Shown piece by piece: positions 1 to 9,810 of a stretch of DNA of 64,000 nt; the stretch's first letter is position 1; every line of letters begins with the position of its first letter. The DNA is taken from NCBI GenBank assembly GCA_002914845.1, contig JXTC01000025.1, positions 511,606 to 575,605 of the forward strand, given 5' to 3'. This stretch comes from Trema orientale. Lineage: Eukaryota > Streptophyta > Magnoliopsida > Rosales > Cannabaceae. The notes under the pieces were generated by a model. The model made no database searches. It had not been told where the DNA came from and worked only from the letters and a program-made list of their open reading frames with translations. A program made the translations under genes and the position numbers.

Positions 1-1285
1 AGCCGCCCTTGCTAATTACGACGGCTCACAGCCCATGTTGCAAATTCTTTCAGGTTAGCTCGGCCCTGACTTTATAAGGATTTCTTTCTCATGTCTGATT
101 CGGAAGACACTAGGGACGAACCGTTAATCCTGAACAGGAATAGGCCAATTATTCGGGTCCGATATTCTGTTCCCTCATCGGCTCAAGACCAACCCCGAGT
201 ATTAAACTCTAATCTCCCCTCCACAAGCAACGCAATGGCAAGAGGTGGCCGAGGTCGGGGGCGAGGTCGGTTGACTAGGACTGAGGCTGGCGACCCCGTG
301 GTCGGCGGGGCCGAGCAGGCGAGGCCTCTCATGGAGTTCAGCACCAACAACTTCCGGTCCACGATGACGAACGAGCTGTTACTGAGCGTCCGATCTCGCT
401 ATGAGATTCCGGACAATGTGCACCTCCTTCCACCTGGGGAAGGTGATGTGCCCAGCCGTCTACCAGAGGGATGCGTGACCCTCTACTTGGGGTTTTTTGA
501 AGCAGGGCTGAGGCTTCCCATTCACCCCTTCCTGCACCACTTCTTCTCCAAGTGTCAGATCTGCCCTACCCAGCTGAATCCAAATGGATGGCGGGTTCTG
601 ATTGGGCTCTGGGTCATGTTTCAGCTTCAGGGCTGGCCGGACATTATCTTGCGTATGCTCAAGTACCTCTACCAGCTGAAGAACGCGCCCAACAGCCGCG
701 GCTTATACTACCTCTAGGCGTATTCGTCCGAGACTCCCCGTGCAGACGGGGATGATTCGAGGTGCACCATCCCCATTCTTGGTTGGGATACTTCTGACAA
801 ACAAGGAAAGGGTGAATGGTTTTACGCCTGGATGTCTTGGGATGACGTCGCGGGTGGTTAGCTCCCCGGGGGTGCGCGGCCTATTCCCACGACCTTCCAG
901 GCTAGGCGGTAATGGGCGATGCGACAAGCTGACACTGCTGATAACGAGACAATCGCTCGGGCCATTGCTATCGAAGGGCTTCATCGTCGTGAGAAGGAGG
1001 TGGGGAACCTGCTCACAGACATCAATTTTGAGTATACCGGGTGGTATCCGGTGAAGGACAGGACGACCTTCGAGGAATTCGTCCAGGCAAGCCCTGTCCG
1101 GCCAGTTCCGCAGGAGGTCGGTCCTGCTGTCCGGATCGAGCGACCGCGGAGGCACCGTGCCCCAAGGGATCACGATGCGCCTACGCCTCCTCAGCCGGCT
1201 CCGACCATATTGCCCCCAGCCCCCTCCGTGGAACCCATGAGCCCTACTCCCTCTCCTCAGCGCCCAAACACATCTACCGACCAAG

Positions 1286-1356
1286 GTTTTATTGTAGGGG
1301 GTTTGGGAGTCCTTGAGTATGTAGTTTTTATGATTTCTAACTCTCTCTCTTTCTTC

Positions 1357-1386
<30 letters not shown>
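1286..1386 (+). other. Predicted intron 1 of the antisense gene
   Basis: The donor is AAG|GTTTT at 1286 and the acceptor is TTTTAG at 1386, after about 32 uninterrupted T. The exon ends in phase 1 and the next exon starts AGTTCGAC, which restores a long open frame. Without splicing the frame runs into poly-Phe and stops in the acceptor TAG. Confidence 0.5.
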
Positions 1387-1387
<1 letters not shown>

Positions 1388-1754
1388 GTTCGACGTGGCC
1401 CACATTGACCCGAACCTGCGTGCGTTGATGGCTCGGAACGGAGGGAGAGAGGGAAGTGGTCGGAACTCCCCTGGTAGCAGCTCGCGGCCGACACCTCCGA
1501 GGAGCAGCCCCCTACTGCGGACTTCTGAGCTACCTCCCGCTCCTTCACGCACTCCTCCTCCTCCTGCCGGCCGCCTTGACAAAAGGCCTATGGAGTTGCC
1601 TCATCCGGATGAGCCCCCAGCTCAACGGCTGAAGACTTTCCTGAAGGGGCCGATGGACAGGATGAATGCAGCCTGCTCGGACCAGCTTGCGGAAGACTGC
1701 CGCAGGAGGTCGGACAGGGACCTTGCCGCTCTTTGTTCGGTGCATTCTGCTCGG

Positions 1755-1871
1755 GTAAATTTATTCTCCTAGTCTTCTCGGCTCATATCATTTGTTTTAC
1801 TAGTGGTATCTGTTTGTTGTTGTCTGTTTTTTTTTTTTTTTTTTGTTTTAACTGTTTCCCAACCTTTTCAG
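1755..1871 (+). other. Predicted intron 2 of the antisense gene
   Basis: The donor is CGG|GTAAAT at 1755 and the acceptor is CTTTTCAG at 1871. An 18-T tract lies inside. The upstream exon ends in phase 0 and the downstream exon opens with codons for QAFINELMYERAHEG, before the frame is lost. Confidence 0.5.
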
Positions 1872-2727
1872 CAAGCTTTTATAAATGAACTCATGTATGA
1901 GCGAGCGCATGAGGGACTTATCGGCGACTGCTGAGAGGTGTTGCTCCGAGCGGAACACGGCCAGGGAAGAGCGGGAGCAGCAGGCTAAGAAGACAGCTGA
2001 CGCTGAGAGTCAGCTCAGTGAGGAGAGGAGAGCCAAACTCGAGCTCGAGCAACAAGTGACCGATTTGAAATCTCAGCTGGAGATGGCTCGGAGGAGGGTC
2101 TCTGAAGAGGCACGAAAGGTGGTAATCGAGGACTGGATCGCCACTCAGTTCCACCATTCCGACCCTTGGTGGGATACATACGAGCTGGGGTTCGAGAATC
2201 TGAAAGCCGCGGTGGTGGCTCAGTACAAGGACTTAGACTTCTCGTTCCTGGAGGAGTCCATTCCCGCCTCGGCTCCAGATGTTCAGGAGTCGACTAGGCC
2301 TGAGTTACCATCCGAGCTTGCATCAGCTGAAGAGCCGGCCACCCCTCTTCCGGATCAGACCGCTGCTGCTCCTCCTTCTTAGAGCTGCCCCTGCATAGGC
2401 TTGATTTTTGTTATCTTTTTCTCTTGCTTTTCTTTATTTCCATTTGGGGGTCCGGACGGTCGGGCCTCCTATTTTAATTTGTAAGGATAATTACCCCTTT
2501 GGGGTCTTTCTTTTTCTAAAATATATACCATGCTTTGCTTTTGTCTATGACCAATTAACTCTTTTATTGGTAATTCATATTCATCGACACCTTTTCTGAA
2601 TACATTTGCATGCTTTCTGATTATTAATCATCGTCTGACAACCGTAATTTCAATTAGATGATTTAGGAGTATAAGTGATTTTAGGTCTGATTATACTTGT
2701 TATAGAAAATCAAGGATCCATGCTCCG

Positions 2728-2934
2728 GGAGCACTGGAGGTCCCTAGTGCTCGGAAGCACACGCTTTCGAGTCCCTAGCGCTCGGAAGCACTTAGAGGGA
2801 CGGTGCTCGGAAGCACACGCTTTTGAGTCCCTAGCCCTCAGAAGCACTTAGAGGGACGGTGCTCGGAGGCACACGCTTTCGAGTCCCTAGTGCTCGGAAA
2901 CACTTCGAGGGACTTTCGTGCTCGGAAGCATACG
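2728..2934. repeat. 56-bp tandem repeat between pol and antisense gene
   Basis: Units start at 2769, 2825 and 2881, with a partial unit from about 2728. Each unit holds GAGTCCCTAG, CTCGGAAGCAC and, in opposite sense, AGAGGGAC, so GTCCCT and AGGGAC can pair within a unit. It lies where the 3' ends of the sense and antisense transcripts would meet. Confidence 0.85.
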
Positions 2935-3009
2935 AAATGCAATCTTGTTTATTGGTTAAAAGCTGAAAATAATTTCAAGAAGAGAAATTTCATTATATGC
3001 GTTGTACAT

Positions 3010-3309
3010 TTACTGATAGTACTTTTGTAGATGTTCAGCATTCCACGGGTGAGGCAAGTTGTTACCCCCTATATCCTGCAGGTGGTAGGTTCCGGGCTGC
3101 ACGATGCCTGTTATTAAGTAGGGACCTTCCCACTTTGGTCTGAGTGGTCCAGCCCCATGTTCAGCGGTATTTAAAAATACCCGCCTGAGTACGAGTTCCC
3201 CAACTCTGAATGCTCGTGTTCGAACCTTTGAGTTGTAATACCGAGCTACAACTTGCTTGTTAGCAGCAATCCGTAGAAGCGCCTGCTCCCTCTTCTCCTC
3301 TATCAGGTA
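3010..3309 (-). pseudogene. Integrase C-terminus of Ty3/gypsy pol (Tat/Ogre type)
   Basis: About 99 codons match the end of a plant gypsy polyprotein: a basic helix with EEKREQALLRIAANKQ and VARYYNSKVRTRAF, then the beta-strand core around VGELVLRRV and GPLRPKWEGPYLI, and a tail ending KYYQ before the stop at 3010-3012. This is the post-catalytic C-terminal region of integrase. The DDE core, RNase H and reverse transcriptase are absent because homology ends at about 3309. The open frame continues to 3342, but those codons look unrelated. Confidence 0.85.
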
Positions 3310-4123
3310 AGCAATAAGTATAAGGTAAAACAAATAACTCAATAATGGATTAGATTATTGAAAGAGGAGAAGATACTAGGTTAGTTCACATAGTAAAACT
3401 AGACAAAGAAAGGTTTAGTTCGTAATCTAAATTGAGAACAATAATATTATAATCCAATGAATTCAAGAAATACAAAATCAAAGAGAAAAAATTTAAGAAA
3501 TTCCCCTTTTAGAAAAGCTTGAAAGTATTCATGGAGGTTGTCAAGTTTCTTTTCCAAGGTTGGTTATTACTCTCTTGAATTCTCTCTCTAGGATTTACTT
3601 TCAATTATATTACTCTCTAAATATGGAAAGTACCAAAGAAAAACTCACAAGAAAATGAAAAAAAGATGGTATAAATAAAGAGTGGTGTTGATGTTGTAGA
3701 GGAAATCAAGAAATAGAGGATTAGAGCTTATCTTCTTCTTCTTCTTCCTCTTCTTCTTCTCCTTCCATGGCTGCCTCTATCTTTTTATCTCTATCCCAAC
3801 ATGCCTTTTTCAACTCCAAAGATAGAGTTTTAAAGCAGTGGCTCTTGCAAACTTAAAGCAGGCCAAATCTAGACCCTTCGATAGTCAAAAAGTTGATTTC
3901 GACCGTTAATTATTGACCTAGGATGCAAATGGTGGCGCCGTGGCACTATTTTTAGCAAAATCCAATCCACAATAATAACAAACTCTCCAAATTTGAATCA
4001 TAATATAGGAAGGATAACCACATTATTAAAATAAAAAAATAAAAATCCAAATCACTATATATCTAGATATAGGTGGACTGAAAATACTGTTGATCTAGAT
4101 CTAGGTGGATATACTACCTTCAC
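3310..4123. other. AT-rich DNA without recognised genes; CTT microsatellite
   Basis: No coding potential seen on either strand. A CTT-type microsatellite lies at 3731-3763. The segment separates the broken Tat element from the gypsy LTR at 4124 and could be an unrecognised LTR fragment. Confidence 0.5.
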
Positions 4124-6800
4124 TGTCACAACCGGAAATCCAAAGCCATGTCTTGTAGTAATTTTAAGTGAAAATAAAACAAAACATTAAATTTTACAAA
4201 ATTCAGAAGAAATCAAGTATTAGATAATTTTGGTTTGGTCCTCAAATTATTATAAATCCATAATCATTAAAACTCTTACTAGTTTTAATTACTTAAGAAA
4301 AGAATACCTATTAAAGTTCAGGAAAATTTTCAGCTATCTTATTTGAAAACTTGTTGAGAAATCATATACTTTGGCAAATTGAGTTCAATTGAAAATCTTT
4401 AATTTAATGTCCGAAATAGGTTACATAAAATTACTTACAGTTTGAAATTCTCAAATTAACATCCAAACCATCCTCATACATTTACTTTGTAAATTTACTA
4501 GTCTTGGGTAAATAGTTGAATAAAGAAACAGATTATAGATACCTACCAGGGAAAAAAGAGTAGGAATCACAAGTATAAGCAACGCATCTTGTTTAACCAC
4601 CGGAACGACTAACACAAGTAGACAAATACTTGAAAGTGGGAGAAGTAGGGGGGTGAGCATTCACATACACAATAGAAATTCAATTACCTTTTTGAATGGA
4701 TACAATTTTACTAAACCTGCATGGTTAATACCTTTTCCAAAATCTAATAATAAATCGAGTTTATAAAAGAATTGAAATCCAGAATAATCACATATTCAAA
4801 ACTAAAACTAGAATCATAAGATTGGACATATCATAAATCATCCCATCCCATTAGCTCATATCCTCTTATCATGAATCAGAGTAACTCGTACTATGTGTAC
4901 TAAGTACTTTCTGCCTAATACATATCCCAGAAAACAAGAAGGACACCCGCTTATTACTACCAAACTAGAGAGGTAACGGAATGCTTACACCTACCAAGTG
5001 GGGCGATAATTAGACGACCCCACCTGGGTTTACGGGCTCACCGAGGGTGGGTTTATTGGCCGCCTACTAAATACTATGATATCTAAGATGTATCTCATGT
5101 GTGATCCTATGGTATATATAATATGTAACATGGTATGTAATAACTATGCAAAATATAACCAAACATTGCTTTAAAAACTCTACTTGATATTATTTTGGAA
5201 TTTATTGTATAATAGGCAACAAATCTGTTGTATCATGCCGTAATCACGATTTTACAAATATGTATAGAATAATCAAAGATTTTCCAAAAATTTATCAAAA
5301 TATCGTTTTATTCATGATTTTTTTACCAAACAGTCATAATGCAAAATTTAAGTTAAAATATGTATAAAACCAAGTAATTGAACCCCTACCTTGAAATGGT
5401 AGTTATACTAACCTAAAGACGCTCGAAGCATCTCTTGGGTACTCGGACGGTTGTTTCAGAATGTCGGTAAGCTTACTTTAAAAAGTGACTTTTCCAACAG
5501 AGTCTCAGATTGAAAACTGGAGGTCACCACTGAATTCAGAGTGCCTGAAAATGCTAAGTTAGATATATAATTTGTCAAAAGTGGGTCTCAGAGCAGAACT
5601 CGTCCTGTGGCATGTAAAACGACATTATTCACAAGCCTCGAAATTTGCGCCACTTTGAAACGTAATATTATATATCAAAACTCGTTTCTCGACCTCAATA
5701 AATCTAAATTTGAAGTTAGAATTCGGTTTCGAGGTCCAAACCTTAAACAGGCTTTAAATTCGAGAATTACAAAAATGTTTCTTTTTTAAATTAATTTGAA
5801 AACCGTTACTTTTTCTGAAGTATTTAGAAAAATATCACCTTTATTGGATATTTATAAAAATAACTACTTTTCTGGAATTATTTTAGAAAGTATCATTATC
5901 ACAGAACTATTTAGGAAAATATCACTTTTAAAATATTTGAAAAATTATCAACTTTGTTAATTATTTGTAAAAATATCATTTTTGCATAAATATTTCAGAA
6001 AAATAATATTTTTCTAATCTCAGCCCAAGGCCCAATCTTAATAGTAACAGACTTTAACCCAACATTATTTTGGTTTGCAAGAATACTACTTTTTGTTCTG
6101 AGTTTGAAAAATACTACATTTTTCAATTTGAAAATTGACAAGCTTTTGAATATCATTTTAATGCCTACAAACTGCGACTATTCATGATTTTAACTCTTCT
6201 TTCAACTCATATAATTATCTCGGGTAAAATAATTACCTAAAAAAATAATTATAAAAATATCACTTTTTAAACATATTTGTAAAATGGCCAAAAACTATCA
6301 AAACTTACCGATAGCGAGATGATAGCCGAGATCGATCAAAAAATAACTACGACGATGAGATGAGTGCAACCATACTGTTGGTGTCACGAAAGGAGGTCTG
6401 GTGAAGTTTTGGTCGCTGAAAAACCTCAAGGTGGCTGGAAACTTCAAGGCCGAAAAACCTTCATCCCTCTCTCTCTCTCTCTCTCTCTCTATAACTCCTA
6501 TCTCTTTCTCTCTCTCAACTTAGCTACTGATGCCCTCCTTATTATCGTTGATTACTGCCTCTCCTCTAGCCAAGTCAAGTCGGCCTAGCCCTATAGTCGG
6601 AGTCACTTGGATTCATGGAGAAGATCATGCTAAAAGGGACACTCTTGTAGCTAGGTTTTCGCTCAGATCCAGCCAAGTCTGACCTCACCAGGCCATATTG
6701 TTGGCATAGGACTCAGAGCCAAAACCTCGCCATCCTCTGCCGTATTCAGGCCACGTCTTTCTCCGGTAAAGACTTCCCTAAAAATTTGACCATTTCTCTA
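4124..6800 (-). mobile_element. Old gypsy-type LTR, minus orientation
   Basis: The left end TGTCACAACC at 4124 is the reverse complement of a gypsy LTR terminus. Reverse-complement similarity to the LTR at 13198-15712 is plain: the block with CACTGAATTCAGAG at about 5530-5545 matches 14325-14345, and AAGTAATTGAACCCCTACC at 5373-5391 matches 14490-14510. A GC-richer stretch with a CT run (6330-6780) matches the position of the GA-rich leader at 29040 in another copy. The right boundary is uncertain. No primer site or gag is clear on the inner side, so it is a solo or truncated LTR. Confidence 0.6.
6465..6490. repeat. CT microsatellite
   Basis: About 12 CT units inside the GC-richer part of the minus-strand LTR, with more CT-rich sequence to 6516. 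Confidence 0.9.
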
Positions 6801-8413
6801 ATTTAAATGTTGATATTTTTATAATCATTTTCGTGAAGGTGGTGTTATTAGAATTTAGAAAGTGGAACTGGCATGAGTAAGTCATGAAGAAGCAAGTCTA
6901 GTATCTAACCTTACTATTTTAGGTGTACAGATTGTAATGATGATTTTGTTTGAGCATCTAGGTACTCGTTTGAGAGCCAACCTTCTAACGTGAATGAATT
7001 TAGATCTTAACTCGCCCCTTGGTACTTCAAATGACCTTTGCAAGATACCACAAGCCTTCATAATAAGTTATTATTATTCGACAAAGGTAGGGATTCGATT
7101 ACCTGGCTTTAAATTTTTTTTATTGTGACCTTACTTATTTTGATCAAATGTTGGACTTTATTTTGTCAAAAATGTATTAATGAATTGTTTGGAACATATG
7201 TTGATATTGAACTGCATGAGAGGTACATTGCACTGGTTGGCATGCCATACATCTTATTTTATATTATTTTTATGCAAAAATTGGGTTTTATGGGTTTTGG
7301 TAAAAACAACCATTATGCTGCTGAAATTTTTGGAAAACTTGACGTATTTGGAAACTTAATTTTTGAAACTAAATATGGTTTGACCACATGGTTGTTTTGT
7401 GTAAGATGGTACATATCTTTACTTTTGTCATTTATACAGCATTTCATGCATTTATAATATTTACGGTATATATTTAGGGGTACTCGGATTTATGATACCC
7501 ATTTAGGGGTACTCGGACTCACGATACTCATTTTTGGCATTCGGGCTATATCTTACATACTTGTGGCCACCCATTTGGGTGGCTCCAATATGCCATGTAT
7601 TATATTAATTATTGTGTGCTTGACTTGAAGTCTTCAATGGATATGTACTTGTTTTGAAAATATCTTCCATAATGGTTTGGAATATATGGGCATTTAGACT
7701 ATTGTTTTATATACATATTTTATAAACTGTTTAAATATCTCATTAACTATGCAGGACTTGAAAGTACGTATTTTATTGATGACTAAAAATTTGTAATCAA
7801 ATTTCTACTGAGTATTCACGTATTCAACTCGTATTTTCCTCCCATGGTTTAGTTGCCACGATATATATTCAATAGACTAGTTGAATGACCTCTTTTCAGT
7901 CTTAGTTATTCTCTTGGAGTTCTATTATCTTGTAACTTATACATTTTCAAATTTCTTTATGATTATTTAGCTATATTTATTTACTTTTATAAGTAGATGT
8001 ATGAGGAAATTTTATTTATTATGAAAGACTTTGTGAATAAGAGGACATTTTGGAAACTATAATTAATGCAGTTTGGGTACCGAGCTATATTAAAACTATA
8101 TTTTTAAAAAGCCTTCGATATAGTGATGAAGTACTTTAATATCTATGCTTAATGAGTGGGTTTCCAGTTTGTGAAAATTAACCTGTGAATATTTTATAAC
8201 TTTTTTATAAAGATATTGCTTCTTCTAATTAAAGTAATTATTATTTTTGTAGGGATTTCTAAAACAGAATTATGTCATTTTCTAGCAGTAGCTGTCGTTT
8301 TTCTAAAGACTCTAAAATTAGAAATTTGTCCAATAATTTTGTAAAAATAATTTATAAAAATTCGGTTAGTATAATTCCTATTTTACCATTGACCCCCGGT
8401 TCGGGTCGTAACA
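6800..8413 (+). mobile_element. Probable diverged gypsy LTR fragment, plus orientation
   Basis: The segment ends GGTTCGGGTCGTAACA at 8413, like the terminus of the other gypsy LTRs here (GTCGTGACA). Inside it, GGTAGGGATTCGATTACCTGG at 7086-7106 parallels the same LTR landmark at 14490 and 29967, and a CTACTGAGTATT block near 7806 parallels 30575. The left part is unlike the other copies and its start is unknown. Short open frames inside are not convincing genes. Confidence 0.4.
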
Positions 8414-8660
8414 CCCTCTCTGGTAAAAAAAGACTTGCGAAACTCTTTAAGGATAGAGGGAGACGCGAGAAAAAATGGAAGAAAAGGAAAAAAAATTGCT
8501 CCATTACTCTCAATCTCGCTCTTGTTTTCTAAAAATTATCGGAGAATACAAGGCCTATTTATAAAAAAGAAACCAAATGAGTCTTAATCCCAGTAAGAAT
8601 TTTATATATAGCGAACAAAGAGTCCTAATTAGTTAAAAACATATTTAGCTTTATTTAACT
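8414..8660 (-). mobile_element. Possible LTR fragment with a TATA box on the minus strand
   Basis: On the minus strand TTTATAAATAGGCC (8547-8562) is a strong TATA context, followed downstream by a purine-rich leader, as in copia LTR promoters. No matching second LTR was found in the window, so identity is uncertain. Confidence 0.25.
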
Positions 8661-9774
8661 AGATTCCTGTATTGACCAGAACACTCTAACCGCGTGCACC
8701 CAACCAGGTACACAATTATTTTGTAATAGCTTTAGCTTAGCTTCTTTAGAAAGTTGGAAAACCATTAATGTTAGGCGAAGAAGGTAAGTTGGGTAGATTT
8801 CAAACGAAAGGCAATAAATTAGGGACATTACTCGGCACGTTAAGTGAGGTCGTTTGCAGGAGATTAGAAGCTTCTAAGCTTACATCAATGCTTAAAAATG
8901 TGAAAGCCACAAGGAGAGCCAAGAGGAGGCATGTACGGAAGGCCATAGCTATAGCTTGTCAACACCAAATATAAATATATATATAAGTTGTCAATTCAGT
9001 AGGTATTTTTTTAATCTATTTATAGGTATTTTTTTTTAACCGTTAGACCATATCATTTAATGGTGATCTAACTGCTATAATAAAATACATAAAAAGACGT
9101 ACATTATGAATCTTATTTTTCTCTTTTATTTTTTATTATAAAAAAATATGCATGATAAATTTTTTATTGGCTAAATTAATATATTTAGAGATCAAATATA
9201 TTAGGTTAATAAAAAAAAGTCATTAAAATATGAATTTTATACCGTTTTAATTCTATTTTTTAGTATATGTAAAATTATATTATTTAGATTTCCATCTTCT
9301 GTATAAATTAAAGTGACTTGTACTCCTTGGTTTACATTATTTTCAACTCAGAGATTTAAAACTACCTAAAAGGACATACTTTGAGCTGCTTTTGCCACGT
9401 GAGCTGCTTTTACGTTTAGCGTAATTTCTAAGCGGGAATATATTCATCCGCCCTACGTCTGAATACACATATTTTTAAATAGAATATATTTGCTTGAAGC
9501 AGAGGACAACAGAGGAAATTTAATTTTACTAATTAGTTTCCCTTTTGTAAATATCCATTTTTTTAAAATGATTTGTATTTTAATTATTCCTTGATTCTAG
9601 TTAGTCAATGACTAGGAAACCTACTCAAATTGGATTCTAGTATTGTATGTCACAGCATTTATTTAACAGAAAATTTACACCCATTAATTATTTATCCAAT
9701 TGTTAATATATTTCTAGCGGAGGCATTAATTGCCCACATAATGTCAATTATCATCATCTCACTTTTAATATATA
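8661..9774. other. Intergenic region upstream of MTHFR
   Basis: AT-rich, with no credible gene. It holds a G-box cluster (listed separately) and an imperfect inverted repeat near 9040-9073. A 68-codon open frame at 8768-8974 has no recognisable domain and is probably chance. Confidence 0.5.
9382..9411 (+). promoter_or_regulatory. G-box between two 12-bp direct repeats
   Basis: CACGTG at 9396-9401 lies between two copies of TGAGCTGCTTTT (9382-9393 and 9400-9411), about 410 bp upstream of the MTHFR start. G-boxes bind bZIP and bHLH factors in plants. Control of this gene is an inference. Confidence 0.4.
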
Positions 9775-9784
9775 TTTATAAAAA
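9775..9784 (+). promoter_or_regulatory. Putative TATA box of MTHFR
   Basis: TTTATAAAAA lies 27-36 bp before the ATG at 9811, so the 5' UTR from this TATA would be very short. A purine-rich leader precedes the ATG. Confidence 0.4.
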
Positions 9785-9810
9785 CAGAGAAGGAAACTAA
9801 AAAGGAGAAG

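Larger units (their letters stand above)
91..2382 (+). pseudogene. Decayed antisense gene of the Tat element (plant 'putative gypsy type transposon' protein)
   Basis: One reading frame runs from ATG 91 to 1285, interrupted by stops at 715-717, 859-861 and 910-912. The part around residues 100-205 (YEIPDNVHLLPPGEGD, then a block with LRLPIHPFLHHFFSK) resembles the plant family annotated as putative gypsy type transposon or Transposase_28-like. An RG-rich stretch (residues 50-60) precedes it. Two likely introns, 1286-1386 and 1755-1871, join the frame in phase to a Pro/Ser-rich segment and then to a Glu/Arg/Lys-rich coiled coil (about 1960-2130), ending in an acidic Pro/Ala tail at 2382. After the second junction the joined frame meets a stop, and the coiled coil continues in a shifted frame, so a frameshift is likely near 1930. 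The function of the family is unknown. It reads opposite to the element's pol. Confidence 0.65.
1..3309 (-). mobile_element. Tat/Ogre-type Ty3/gypsy retrotransposon, 3' portion
   Basis: Read on the minus strand, this is the end of pol (integrase C-terminus, 3309 to 3010), then a spacer with a 56-bp tandem repeat, then a long region that codes on the opposite strand (91-2382). A gene running antisense to pol between pol and the 3' LTR is a known layout in some plant Tat-lineage elements, maize Grande for example. The 3' LTR would lie beyond base 1. The element is cut at about 3309, where integrase homology stops and unrelated AT-rich DNA begins, so most of pol and all of gag are missing. GC content is clearly higher than in the flanking DNA. 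Lineage assignment rests on layout plus the protein fragment and is an inference. Confidence 0.7.

Noticed and set aside
703..1548. Long frame on the minus strand across the antisense gene
   Set aside because: It runs through the poly-A/poly-T tract as poly-Lys and mirrors the plus-strand gene; no domain is recognisable.
7125..7457. 110-codon frame as a gene
   Set aside because: AT-rich, inside an LTR-like segment, with no domain.
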